Origin: Planctomycetaceae bacterium
Lineage (GTDB): Bacteria; Planctomycetota; Planctomycetia; Pirellulales; Pirellulaceae
Assembly (NCBI GenBank): GCA_027487485.1
Contig: JAIYDN010000009.1
Coordinates: forward strand, 1-64,000
Direction of reading: 5' to 3'
Length of the DNA stretch: 64,000 nt
Shown here: piece after piece, positions 54,425 through 63,970 of the stretch
How the letters are laid out: each line of letters begins with the position of its first letter
Numbering within the stretch: the first letter of the stretch is position 1
Translations under genes and position numbers: made by a program
The notes under the pieces: model-generated
Told to the model about the DNA's origin: nothing
Seen by the model: only the letters and a program-made list of their open reading frames with translations
The model's database searches: none

Positions 54425-55975
54425 TCAAATACCCGATAACTGAGTTAACAGCCGGGTGAAAGTGGACGTTCCAACCAAAAGTAACGGCCAGTCAACTGCC
54501 GGGTCGGTTGAACTCGAATCATTTGGCCACGACGGGTACGATTCTACTGGTTGATATTCAGATCCCCAATCATCGGGTGCCTCCAGAATTTTCTCAACTT
54601 CCTGTTCCTGTTGTGCCTGTGTAGCTTTCTCGCTTCTGAGTCCGTCCTCGGTGACGTTGGAAAACGAGATGCCATTGAAGCGATAGAGCCCACCCGAGAA
54701 GCCGCACCAAAGCGTTCCGTTGCGGTCTTCCAGCATTGCCTGAAGCCCAAAGTAGCGGGTCCAGTGGGGCCGGTCGGTCTCGTCGAACAGAGTGAATGTG
54801 TTTCCGTCAAAGCGATACGCTCCAACGTGCGTCGCGCCGATCCAAAGGTCACCGGACCTGGTTTCATAAATCGTGTAGATATCGTTTTGGCTCAGTCCTT
54901 TAGTATTCGGAAAACTGGTGAACTTGTTTCCATCGAAACGGCAGACGCCGCCGTCGCCAGTCATGTTGGGTTGGTACGATTGCATACAGGCAAACCAGAT
55001 GTTTCCCTGCCGGTCTTGTAGGATGGTGTTAACGGTGTTGCTGCACAGGCCATCTTCTTTGGTGAAATGTGTAAAGGTCTTACCGTCATATTTGAAGGCG
55101 CCATAGCCGTCGGTGCCAAACCACAGATTACCATCTTGGTCGTGGAGTTTCATCGCCGGCCGGCCGTTGAAGATGGCATAGGACGACGTTTCCTTTTTGA
55201 CAAACGGGACTTTGAGTTCGACAAATTGGTTGCCGTCGAATCGGAATACGCCTTGATCCATGTTGGCCCAGATGTTTCCATTCCTGTCTGCTCGTACTCC
55301 ACCGCCGCCAGCAGGCAAGGCGGTGCGCATACCGGGTTCAACTACTGGCAAACCATCGGCGCTTCCCATTCGGGTAATCGTCCGACCATCGAATTTGCAA
55401 ATCCCTTCGTGCGTGCCCATCCATACATTTCCCTCTTTGTCTTCGGCAAAGCTCGTGACGACAGTGCTTGGCAATCCATCTTTGGTTGAAAACCATGTCA
55501 GTTTCTTTCCGTCGTAACGCGCCGCGCCGTTTGAGATGGTTCCAAACCACAGACTCCCATTCCTGTCCTCATAAGTCGCAACCACATACTGACTGATCCG
55601 GTCGGTATCGGACGTTTTCAGATCAAGAGTTTTCCTGATCCAATCCGTCATCTTTGTTCGTTCTGATTGAGATGGTTGATCGTCGCCTGCTGGTGGCATC
55701 ATGCGACTTTCTATCTGCTCCACCACGGCTGCGTAAACGCCGCGAAGTTTCGTAAGATCGAACTCGCTTTGGGCATCGAGGAAGTCGAGCCCTTCCATGG
55801 CTTTGGGCGCGTGACAATCAGCGCAGTATTTCACAAGCAGCGGCCGGATCGACTTCGCAAACTCGCCCGACGATTCGCCGCTTGGAAGAGCTTCTAGAAG
55901 CGACGGTTCTTGCGCGCCCAGCCGTATAGCGGTTGTGGCAATAAGAATGATGGAAACAACGATGGATTTGTACAC
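54425..55975 (-). CDS. Cytochrome-c-like domain fused to Reg_prop beta-propeller
   Basis: This is an exported protein of about 517 residues; the GTG start at VYKSIVVSIILIATT gives a signal peptide that a longer frame lacks. Residues about 45-130 are a planctomycete cytochrome C-like domain with CADCH haem motif (SIRPLLVKYCADCHAP). The rest is a two-component-regulator-type propeller of repeated units such as EDRNGSLWFGTISNGAARYD and QDRQGNIWFACM. There is no kinase or DNA-binding domain. Its neighbour is a related propeller, 71 bp away. Confidence 0.8.
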   Translation of the reverse strand: MYKSIVVSIILIATTAIRLGAQEPSLLEALPSGESSGEFAKSIRPLLVKYCADCHAPKAMEGLDFLDAQSEFDLTKLRGVYAAVVEQIESRMMPPAGDDQPSQSERTKMTDWIRKTLDLKTSDTDRISQYVVATYEDRNGSLWFGTISNGAARYDGKKLTWFSTKDGLPSTVVTSFAEDKEGNVWMGTHEGICKFDGRTITRMGSADGLPVVEPGMRTALPAGGGGVRADRNGNIWANMDQGVFRFDGNQFVELKVPFVKKETSSYAIFNGRPAMKLHDQDGNLWFGTDGYGAFKYDGKTFTHFTKEDGLCSNTVNTILQDRQGNIWFACMQSYQPNMTGDGGVCRFDGNKFTSFPNTKGLSQNDIYTIYETRSGDLWIGATHVGAYRFDGNTFTLFDETDRPHWTRYFGLQAMLEDRNGTLWCGFSGGLYRFNGISFSNVTEDGLRSEKATQAQQEQEVEKILEAPDDWGSEYQPVESYPSWPNDSSSTDPAVDWPLLLVGTSTFTRLLTQLSGI

Positions 55976-56046
55976 AATGGAACTTTCTGGAATGTTTGGA
56001 AATGCAAAGCCTTTGCGAACTTCACTGAAGTCGGAGAATTTACGAG

Positions 56047-57177
56047 TCAATTCCAAGGGCCTTTTTTGGTCACTGGGAAAATCGAATTCCCGTCGTATCG
56101 AAAGAGTCCGAACACACCGCCAATCCAGATGCGTCCTTGCCGGTCTTCCATAAAACACTGAATCGCAGCGCTATTGAGCCCGTCCTTTCGGTTGAAATTC
56201 GTGAAGGACTTGCCGTCAAAGCGATATATTCCAGAGTGCTCAATTGGAAACCAGACATTCCCCGATCGATCCAAATGCAGTTTCCACGCCTCCGTGCCGA
56301 TGACACCATCTGCCTCGGTGAAGTGCATGAATGATTTGCCATCCCAGCGGCAAACGCCATTATGATGAGTCGCAAACCAGAAATTACCGTTCTTGTCTTC
56401 CAGTATATCGTTCAAAGAATTGTGACAGAGACCATCTTTCTCAGAGATGTTAGACAGGGATTTCCCATCGTAGATGTATGCCCCGCCATTGGTTGCAAAC
56501 CACATTTTCCCGTGGCTGTCTTGCAGGATAGCGTGAACAATCTTCGCACTGGTGACACCTCGTGAGGGATCTGGTTCGGAAGCGGGAAGTTCAAATGGCG
56601 TAAACGATTTTCCATCGAATCGACTGACTCCTTCCAACGTTCCAATCCAGACTATGCCCTTATTGTCGACTGTGATGCTCCAAACATCGCTGCCCACAAG
56701 GCCATCCTTTTCGGTGTAATTCGTAAATGACTTTCCGTTATATCTGGTGACACCTTGTTCGGTTCCAAAGAACAGATTGCCGTTCTGATCATCAACGATC
56801 CCTCGAACCGCAACGCCCCCAAAGCCCTGTTCAATCGAAAAATACTCCAGCGTCTTTCCATCGTAACGACACACGCCGTCGCCGTTGGTGCCGAACCATA
56901 GATCCCCATTTTGATCTTGGAAGATCCTGCGGATGTAGTCGCTGATCCGTTGCGGATCAGGTTGTTGTGAGGGATCGCCTTCATACCGTGGTGTTTGTTG
57001 TGAACTTATGTTGCCTGGAGCCGGCACCGTTGGCACTTCTTGCGCCTGGCAATTCCTGATCACTACAGGCGATAATGCTAAAAATAGGACTTGGATTTGA
57101 AGCACAAGAATCGGCGGGAACATAGCTGATGTTTTCCGCAACACCCCGCGCGTCTCAGGTTTTTTTGGAATTTGCAT
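56047..57177 (-). CDS. Exported Reg_prop beta-propeller protein
   Basis: This is a protein of about 376 residues with a signal peptide (PPILVLQIQVLFLALSPVVI, ending CQAQ) and about six Reg_prop units (QDQNGDLWFGTNGDGVCRYD, EDKNGNFWFATHHNGVCRWD and others). The units occur in hybrid two-component sensors, but this protein has only the propeller. Its product closely resembles the propeller part of the next gene, suggesting duplication. The 238 bp between its start and the divergent kinase gene is a shared promoter region. Confidence 0.8.
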   Translation of the reverse strand: MQIPKKPETRGVLRKTSAMFPPILVLQIQVLFLALSPVVIRNCQAQEVPTVPAPGNISSQQTPRYEGDPSQQPDPQRISDYIRRIFQDQNGDLWFGTNGDGVCRYDGKTLEYFSIEQGFGGVAVRGIVDDQNGNLFFGTEQGVTRYNGKSFTNYTEKDGLVGSDVWSITVDNKGIVWIGTLEGVSRFDGKSFTPFELPASEPDPSRGVTSAKIVHAILQDSHGKMWFATNGGAYIYDGKSLSNISEKDGLCHNSLNDILEDKNGNFWFATHHNGVCRWDGKSFMHFTEADGVIGTEAWKLHLDRSGNVWFPIEHSGIYRFDGKSFTNFNRKDGLNSAAIQCFMEDRQGRIWIGGVFGLFRYDGNSIFPVTKKGPWN

Positions 57178-57415
57178 GTGTTTCTCTAACTTTACTGGCG
57201 TTGTCGGCAAACATTGATGAACGTTTTGCCGTAGGTACGATTGCTGAACAATCATCCTAACGAGGCTGCGTTACAGTTAGCCGGAATTTCCTTGCCTGGC
57301 TGCAATTCAGGAAAAAACTAGTCTGTAACGGTGTTGCGTTAGTATGTTTGGCATTACGCCGTTACCAACAATGGCCAGGGTAATGGCCTGAGCAGACACT
57401 TGGAATTCGAAAAAG

Positions 57416-59422
57416 ATGCTGAATCAGAATACGCCCTGTCCCGAATTGGCCGAATTGACCGCGTTCGCCAATGGCGACCTCACCGATGCGAAGCTAGAGC
57501 ACTTGGCAAAACACATTGACCAATGCGAGTCGTGCGGAGAGATCGTTGACGCGACTACGAAACTGGACGGTTCCGAGCTGGTTGCCGAGCTTCGCGCCTT
57601 GAAGGTTCAAGTTGCTGACTTGAACACGACGAACGAACGTCACTCTAACTTGGTTCCCGTACCATTGTTGAAAGCTGCCCGTGAAGCCATCGACCCTTTA
57701 TCGCTTCCAGTCTCTTTTGATTCGGGTAAGCGACTTGCAAACAAATTGAAGAGCGGCCCGGTTCGGCTCGGACGTTTTGAATTGCTGTCTGAACTCGGCG
57801 TCGGTTCGTTTGGGTATGTCTTCAAGGCACATGATACCCAGCTGGACAGGTTGGTCGCACTAAAAATTCAGCGAGCAGGCACGTTTGCGACCAATGAGGA
57901 AGTCGAGCGGTTTACTCGAGAAGCCCAAAGTATCGCTCGGCTAAAGCATCCAGGTATCGTGACCGTTTACGATACGATATGTTCTGAAGAAGATATCTGT
58001 TATCTCGTGACCGAGTTCATCGACGGGGAGTCTCTTGAAGAGGGACTTAAGTCAAAAGAATGGAGTTTTGGAGAATCTGCCCACTTGATTGCTGCGATAG
58101 GTGATTCGCTGCAATACGCTCACGAAAATGGAATCGTCCATCGTGACGTCAAGCCTTCCAACGTTTTGATTGACCGACTTGGAAAGCCGCATTTGATGGA
58201 TTTTGGTTTGGCGAAGCGCGATTTCGACTTTGACGACACAATGACATCCCTAGGCCGAATCATGGGAACGCCAGCCTACATGTCGCCCGAACAAGCCTCC
58301 GGTGATTCTCGCAATGTCGATGCTCGAAGCGATGTTTATAGTCTGGGCGTGATGCTTTACGAAATGCTAACCGGTGAACGACCTTTTCAGGGCAACCACC
58401 GAATGTTGTTACTTCAAGTGATGGAAGACGAGCCGCGATCGCCGAGAAAACTAAGAGTGTCCATTCCGCTCGATTTGGAAACGATTTGTCTTAAGTCGCT
58501 ATCGAAATCTCAAACACAGCGTTACCAATCGGCTGCGGAAATGTCGGAAGACTTGAGAAGGTTTACTCACCGCCAGCCGATCAAGGCGAGGCCATTGGGT
58601 AAGTCTGAGAAGCTTTGGCGTTGGTGTCGCGCCTTTCCATTGGCAGCAAGTCTATTGGTTGCGGCTCCACTGGTTTCCATCGGTGGATTTGCTTACCTGT
58701 CTTGGCTATCGACTCATTTCGTTCAAAGTACGGCTTTGGAAAGTACTCGCATGGAGGCCAATATGCTGGAGGATATCAACGACTACTACAGCGAGAATGT
58801 GATCGGTCGAATCGATCAGAATCAAATCCCTGTTACTCACAAGTACGCTTCGACACCGAATTCGCTACCGCTTCCTTTTACTTTCATGATTGACGCAGGG
58901 CGGCGTATCACGGAAAACGAATCAGGGATGCAAGTCAAGATTTACAGCGACTATCCATGGCGAAACGACTGCGGGCCTCAAAACGATTTTGAAGCTACAG
59001 CGATTCAGGCATTAGGTCTCGGCTGTCGAACAGAAATCTCGAAAAGAAGCGACGTAGTGACAAGCCAAGTGATCGAGGAAAACATAGATGGTCGTTCTTA
59101 CTATGAATTTGGTGAAGTCGATGGCAAGCCAATGCTTCGATACGCGCGTGCACAAATCATGAAGCAGAGCTGCGTCGAATGCCATAATCGGGAACCGACC
59201 AGCCCCAAACGCGACTGGGTTGAAGGAGATGTAGCTGGTGTGCTTTCGATAACAAGGCCGTTAGCGCGAGACATTGAATCAACGCGATTGGGCCTCCGCA
59301 GTGCATTCAATATGATTGCTGGCATCGCATTGATGTTGACGGGTTTGACGCTGGCTGTCTTCTGGACGGCAAGACGCCGTTCTGCCGTGAAGTCGGGAGT
59401 ACTATATGACGATCACAACTAG
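57416..59422 (+). CDS. Membrane Ser/Thr kinase with zinc finger and Tll0287-like haem domain
   Basis: This is a 668-residue protein. Residues 5-45 form an anti-sigma-type zinc finger (HIDQCESC). The kinase domain (120-385) is complete: GVGSFGYV loop, Lys150, HRDVKPSN (Asp244), DFG (262-264), SPEQ. After a transmembrane helix (about 405-431) comes an extracytoplasmic DUF3365/Tll0287-like domain with CVECH (586-590), a c-type haem site. A second helix lies at 630-650. The last codons overlap the ECF sigma gene. I infer a redox or ligand signal outside controlling phosphorylation and the sigma factor inside. Confidence 0.88.
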   Translation: MLNQNTPCPELAELTAFANGDLTDAKLEHLAKHIDQCESCGEIVDATTKLDGSELVAELRALKVQVADLNTTNERHSNLVPVPLLKAAREAIDPLSLPVSFDSGKRLANKLKSGPVRLGRFELLSELGVGSFGYVFKAHDTQLDRLVALKIQRAGTFATNEEVERFTREAQSIARLKHPGIVTVYDTICSEEDICYLVTEFIDGESLEEGLKSKEWSFGESAHLIAAIGDSLQYAHENGIVHRDVKPSNVLIDRLGKPHLMDFGLAKRDFDFDDTMTSLGRIMGTPAYMSPEQASGDSRNVDARSDVYSLGVMLYEMLTGERPFQGNHRMLLLQVMEDEPRSPRKLRVSIPLDLETICLKSLSKSQTQRYQSAAEMSEDLRRFTHRQPIKARPLGKSEKLWRWCRAFPLAASLLVAAPLVSIGGFAYLSWLSTHFVQSTALESTRMEANMLEDINDYYSENVIGRIDQNQIPVTHKYASTPNSLPLPFTFMIDAGRRITENESGMQVKIYSDYPWRNDCGPQNDFEATAIQALGLGCRTEISKRSDVVTSQVIEENIDGRSYYEFGEVDGKPMLRYARAQIMKQSCVECHNREPTSPKRDWVEGDVAGVLSITRPLARDIESTRLGLRSAFNMIAGIALMLTGLTLAVFWTARRRSAVKSGVLYDDHN

Positions 59423-60167
59423 GGAACACGATCATTCCAATGCTACGACAAACCCGAATCGCAAGTACGTGAAATCCACTATGGCCACAACAGGTCACAA
59501 CGAAGATCGCGATGCCACAGACCCGAATCGAACTTCGCTTAGCCTGATCTTGCAAGCCACCAGACAAGACCCTGCAGCTTGGGAGCGATTGGTCAGCATC
59601 TACTCGCCATTGGTCTACTTTTGGTGTCAGGAGTCTGGCCTGCCCCGCGCGGATCTGCAGGATGTCTTTCAAGAGGTCTTTCATGCTCTTGCTCGAAATC
59701 TCCATAAATTCCGCCCTATTGAAAACGGTACCTTTCGTGGCTGGTTAAGGACATTAACAAGAAATAAATTGAACGATCACTTTCGCCAGGCTGGGCTCGA
59801 CCCTAAACCTGTGGGTGGAACCGAAGCATTGAATTTCCTGAAGAAAATCCCAGCCGCAACTCAGCGACAATCATCCTCGAACCACTCTTCCGGCATAAAC
59901 GGTGAAGGCCGGTTAAACGAGCAGGCCCCAAACGAACAGTCCCCAACCGAGCAGGCCATTGTTCATTCAACACTCTGCCAAGCGCTTTCCAATGTTCGTG
60001 AAAAGTTCTCGGAACAGTCATGGAAGGCATTTTGGATGGTAGTGGTCGATGGACGCGAAACGGTTGATGTCGCTAAGGAGCTTGGTATGCTGCCTGGTAC
60101 CGTTCGAGTTGCCAAATCCCGCGTTCTCAAACGCCTTCGTTTGGAGCTCGGCGATTCCATTGACTAG
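59406..60167 (+). CDS. ECF RNA polymerase sigma factor
   Basis: This is a 253-residue sigma-70-family protein (or 228 from the MATTGHNED methionine). Region 2 is seen in LQDVFQEVFHALARNLHKFR with GTFRGWLRTLTRNKLNDHFR; region 4 in VAKELGMLPGTVRVAKSRVL. Between them is a repetitive linker (NEQAPNEQSPTEQA) longer than usual. The gene starts inside the 3' end of the kinase gene, so the two are coupled. This resembles planctomycete ECF groups linked to kinases; kinase first is the notable order. Confidence 0.92.
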   Translation: MTITTREHDHSNATTNPNRKYVKSTMATTGHNEDRDATDPNRTSLSLILQATRQDPAAWERLVSIYSPLVYFWCQESGLPRADLQDVFQEVFHALARNLHKFRPIENGTFRGWLRTLTRNKLNDHFRQAGLDPKPVGGTEALNFLKKIPAATQRQSSSNHSSGINGEGRLNEQAPNEQSPTEQAIVHSTLCQALSNVREKFSEQSWKAFWMVVVDGRETVDVAKELGMLPGTVRVAKSRVLKRLRLELGDSID

Positions 60168-60351
60168 AGCGTGCGAATCGGTCGTCTGTCGAGTTTGAAA
60201 CAAACGCGAAAGAATAACCCTAAACGCATTCGCCGCGTCTCAGTTGTTTTGGGAACCTTCACAATCTGTCCTCAGATCAGTCATAGTTGACGCAGCGAAT
60301 CGCAGCTTTGCGGGGACCACAAAGTGTGTCAGTACATCTCAATGCGCGCTA

Positions 60352-60735
60352 ATGGCGAAGAAGACTTCGGTAGAGTCGCGTGGTAATCGCCCGCGGGCCG
60401 ATGAGTTCTTGAGTCACTTTGCAATTGATGAGCGGAACGATCCGAAAGGGCCTCGACCGAGTCGAAGCAAGAAGCATTGCAGTGACAAGGGCTTTCTGGC
60501 AATGACCGAAGTGGACTACCTGATGATTCTCGATTGGCTGGCTCGCAACACCGTAGTGGATAAACGCGGCTCGACGCTTGCTGAGGCCCCTGCGATATTC
60601 GAACGGCTTGGTATCGACAGTACGGCATGGTCGCAGATGGTGAAGACTTTCGGGCGGAGTTTCAAGAACGAGGCGGGTACGCCTACAAGTATCGCTGAAG
60701 CGCGAAGCTTAAAAACACATCGCAAGTTCTATTGA
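60352..60735 (+). pseudogene. Remnant of a transposase-associated gene (C-terminal part)
   Basis: From MAKKTSVESR the frame encodes about 127 residues resembling the tail of planctomycete REP-associated (Y1-like) transposases: DYLMILDWLARNTVVDKRGS, then IFERLGIDSTAWSQMVKTFG and RSFKNEAGTP. The catalytic N-terminal part is absent; upstream bases show no fitting frame. A longer frame from 60244 exists but is not protein-like. I judge it a decayed fragment; a stand-alone small gene is possible. Confidence 0.5.
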
Positions 60736-61007
60736 AGCCGGGTCCTTACCGAATCCGGATTCTATACTGCACTGGAAACCAAGTAAGCACGGGGCGCTGA
60801 TTCGTCGGTATTGCACGGATCTGCTGATTTATCTAGTGGAAAAATCGAATTTATGAGTTGACCTGTCGATGAGAGTCGTCGAAAACGGTGATGCTTTGCG
60901 AGCCCACCGGCTCACCTCCCAAATGGGTGTAAATGAACAACTCGCTTAATGATGTGTCTCCTTGTTCGTCCTGTTAACGGTTTGCCCATTCAACAGAAGA
61001 GCTTATT

Positions 61008-61921
61008 GTGTCCTACTACGTCAAACCCCTTGTGATTGCGACTCTTTCCACCATCGTTCAATGGTTCGCTGTCATGTCATTGCTTGGGGCTGATCCACCG
61101 GAATCTGCCGAGGTAAATGTCCCGTTCCGCTTGAGCTCGCAAAACAATATTGTTGTCCGTGCCACACTAAATGAAGAAGACAGCTTGAGCCTAATGCTAC
61201 ACACGGCTGTTTCCGACTTGATGCTAACCGAAGAGGCGGTTCGAAAAACCAATACCATCCAGTTTTCCGACTCCATCAAAATGAAGTCCTGGGGAGGTGA
61301 AGCCAACTCGCGCGTTAGCAAAGCAAATCAACTTCAAATGGGTACGCTTCTCTTTACAGGAATCGACATCTTTGAAGACAAGAATTCAGGAATGGGTACC
61401 GATGGTAAGTTTGGGCTGGATCTATTCCAGAACCGGATTGTCGAGATCAATTTCGACTCTCAGAACATCATTCTTTACGATTCTCTGCCACAGCAAGCAG
61501 AACAATTCGAGCGGATCAAAATCGTGAACCAAGGTGGGATGCTTCTGGTACAAGGAACCTGTTCGATTGATGACAAAGACACAACAACTCGTTCCTAATT
61601 CATTCTGGCTATTCGGGTGGAATCCTGTTGGATGATGATTTTGTAGCCAGCTCAGGAATGGACCGCCAAATCAAACTCACAGACGAAGCAAGCCTCACGG
61701 ATTCATTCGGGAATACGATCAAGATCAAGAAGGGAAACATACCCAAGTTGATGATCGGAAACTTGAGCAGACTCGATGTACCTGTGGGCTTTTTCACAGG
61801 AGCGAACGGAACTCAAAAAATGAGCATCATGGGTTGTGAAGTTCTAAGGCATTTCAACCTGATTTTCGACATCTCGCAAAGTGATTTGTATCTCGCGGCA
61901 AGAACAGCTCCGCCGAGATGA
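61008..61921 (+). pseudogene. Frameshifted retropepsin-like (aspartyl protease family) gene
   Basis: The first part (196 residues) has a signal peptide and the first lobe (SLMLHTAVSDLMLTEEAV, FGLDLFQNRIVEINFD). It stops just after DDKDTTTRS. In another frame, NSFLIHSGYSGGILLDD begins the second lobe, which continues to 61921. Restoring the frame near 61583 would give one two-lobed protein of about 300 residues. In both lobes the active-site Asp of DTG/DSG is His (LHTA, IHSG), so peptidase activity is doubtful even if intact. The break could also be a sequencing error. Confidence 0.7.
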
Positions 61922-62067
61922 ACTCGACGGAAGCGGAACTATTGCGGGCCGAATTGAGATTGCAACTCTGGCGCAGAAAGACGCGGTTGATTTAGCTAAG
62001 GGATTGCACCTCGCGATTCCTTGTGCAAGTTGCCGTTTCTGCTGGTCGATTTTGTTGTCTCGTTGCC

Positions 62068-62430
62068 TTAATTCGATTGGTCAACATGTCCAAGTACCGT
62101 CGTACTGTCCAATGCGACAGCGTTGGTTTCAAAAGCTACGAGGGTTTCTGGCATTGAGCAAACCTGGAAAGAGCCGCCATCCGGAGCGATGGCATCCAGC
62201 ACCATGAATGCAGCGCCGCTATCAGCCTTCTCGATTTGCCCCCGAAGATAACCTTTGACAAGGGGATAGGGTTTGTACGCAAGCTGGCTGTTGGTTCGAA
62301 AAACATCGTACTGCTTCTTGTCCGAAAAGCCAAAAATGGCTCGCTTGGCGCTGTCGCCTACCGCTCCTACCACAAACGTGCTAACGGGTTTGTCGCCATC
62401 TAATAAAACATAACGTGGGGTCGGAACCAT
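62068..62430 (-). CDS. Hypothetical protein
   Basis: This 120-residue beta-rich protein (for example KPVSTFVVGAVGDSAKRAIF and SGAAFMVLDAIAPDGGSFQV) has no signal peptide. No family is recognised. It lies 151 bp downstream of the cysteine desulfurase gene on the same strand and converges with the retropepsin-like gene. Confidence 0.5.
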   Translation of the reverse strand: MVPTPRYVLLDGDKPVSTFVVGAVGDSAKRAIFGFSDKKQYDVFRTNSQLAYKPYPLVKGYLRGQIEKADSGAAFMVLDAIAPDGGSFQVCSMPETLVAFETNAVALDSTTVLGHVDQSN

Positions 62431-62581
62431 TGCATCACCTGGAGCTCGACAACTCGCTAGGAATCAACGGTAGCCAAATACGTATCGAGATCGTTATGGC
62501 AAGCTAATGGAATGATGACCCGTATCAAAGGTAACAACAAGGTCCCGCATGGCAATAGACAATCCGTTGTTCTTCGGCTAT

Positions 62582-63970
62582 CTATCGACTAAGAAGCCGC
62601 TTCGCATGCTGGACGCTCTGCACGAACCGATCCACTTCCTCCAGCGTGTTGTAGAGATAGAAGCTGGCACGGCAGGTTACAGAGACCCCCAGTCTCGTAT
62701 GCAAAGGCATCGCGCAGTGATGTCCCACTCGAATCGCAATCCCCCGACCGTCCAGCACTCTGGCTATCTCCTCGCCATGAATTCCATCGACTGAAAAGGA
62801 TAAGATTCCGCTCTTTTGTTCCAATGCAGGCGAGTAAATTCGCACTCCTGCAATGGCGCGTAGCCCTTCTTCTGCTCTCGCCACCAAAGTTCGCTCGTGT
62901 TCCATGAGACGCTTCTTCCCAATCGTCTCCAAATACTCGACCGCAGGCTTCATGGAAATGATTTCTGCAATAGCTGGGGTGCCCGCCTCGAACTTGTGTG
63001 GTAAATCCGCCAGTGAAAATCCATCGAAGGTCACCGACTTGATCATGCTGCCACCACCTTGCCAAGCAGGCATGGCTTCCAGAATCGCTTTCTTCCCGTA
63101 ACATACCCCCACCCCCGATGAGGCTAGCATCTTGTGCCCGCTGAAGACAACGAAGTCCGCGTCCCATGACTGCACATCGATCGAGCCGTGCGGAACCGCT
63201 TGCGCAGCATCGATGAGCACGGTCGCGCCCGCACCATGAGCTTGTGCGACGAGTCGTCCCACTGGCAAAACAGTGCCAAGCACGTTCGAAACAGCCGTTA
63301 ATGCAACTAACTTTGTTCTTCCAGAAAGGAGTTGGGCGAACGCATCCTCATCCAAGGTAAAATCAGAACGAATGGGCACCCAGCGAATCACACACCCTTT
63401 CCGCGCGCAAAGCTGTTGCCATGGCACGATGTTGGAATGATGCTCCATTTCGGACAGCAGAATTTCATCCCCCGCCTTTAAATTTGCTTCGCCCCAGCTG
63501 CACGCAACCAAATTGACTGATGCGGTAGCGCCAGCGGTAAAAATCACTTCTTCGCTCGCAGAAGCATGGATAAAACGCTGCACTGCTTGGCGACTCGCTT
63601 CGAGCTGGACCGTTGTTCGAGCCGCCCATTCGTGCCCTGATCGATGGACGTTTGCGTAGTGTTCTAAGTAAACTTCCGAAATAGAATCGATAACGCTTTT
63701 CGGACGTTGCGATGAGGCTGCGTTATCCAGATACGCGATTGCTGTCCCCGATTCGTTCAGCTCTGCAAGGATTGGAAAGTCAGATCGGATGGCATCCATC
63801 CGGTCGCTGAGTCTTCCGTGGTCCACGATCGGAATGTCACTGCTGATGCGAACCGAAGTAGGGGGCGTTTCCGGTACAATCTGCTTCGACAATGCATGCT
63901 CTTTCACTCGACGAATCATCGAATGCAAGCCATTGCTTCGAAGCGGCGAAAGGAAAGACTTCAGATGCAA
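62582..63970 (-). CDS. sufS: Cysteine desulfurase (SufS/CsdA family)
   Basis: This PLP enzyme removes sulfur from cysteine for Fe-S cluster assembly. Visible are AYLDNAASSQRPKSV, EMEHHSNIVPWQQLC, the PLP-lysine motif FSGHKMLASSGVGV, RVGHHCAMPLHTRLG and a C-terminal CRASFYLYNT. The conserved desulfurase domain begins near MDAIRSDFPIL (63799). The frame is open beyond it to the window edge through QYPIESFLEQLHL, so the start is uncertain (63970 TTG, 63919 or 63799) and the gene may be longer than the window shows. Confidence 0.9.
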   Translation of the reverse strand: MHLKSFLSPLRSNGLHSMIRRVKEHALSKQIVPETPPTSVRISSDIPIVDHGRLSDRMDAIRSDFPILAELNESGTAIAYLDNAASSQRPKSVIDSISEVYLEHYANVHRSGHEWAARTTVQLEASRQAVQRFIHASASEEVIFTAGATASVNLVACSWGEANLKAGDEILLSEMEHHSNIVPWQQLCARKGCVIRWVPIRSDFTLDEDAFAQLLSGRTKLVALTAVSNVLGTVLPVGRLVAQAHGAGATVLIDAAQAVPHGSIDVQSWDADFVVFSGHKMLASSGVGVCYGKKAILEAMPAWQGGGSMIKSVTFDGFSLADLPHKFEAGTPAIAEIISMKPAVEYLETIGKKRLMEHERTLVARAEEGLRAIAGVRIYSPALEQKSGILSFSVDGIHGEEIARVLDGRGIAIRVGHHCAMPLHTRLGVSVTCRASFYLYNTLEEVDRFVQSVQHAKRLLSR

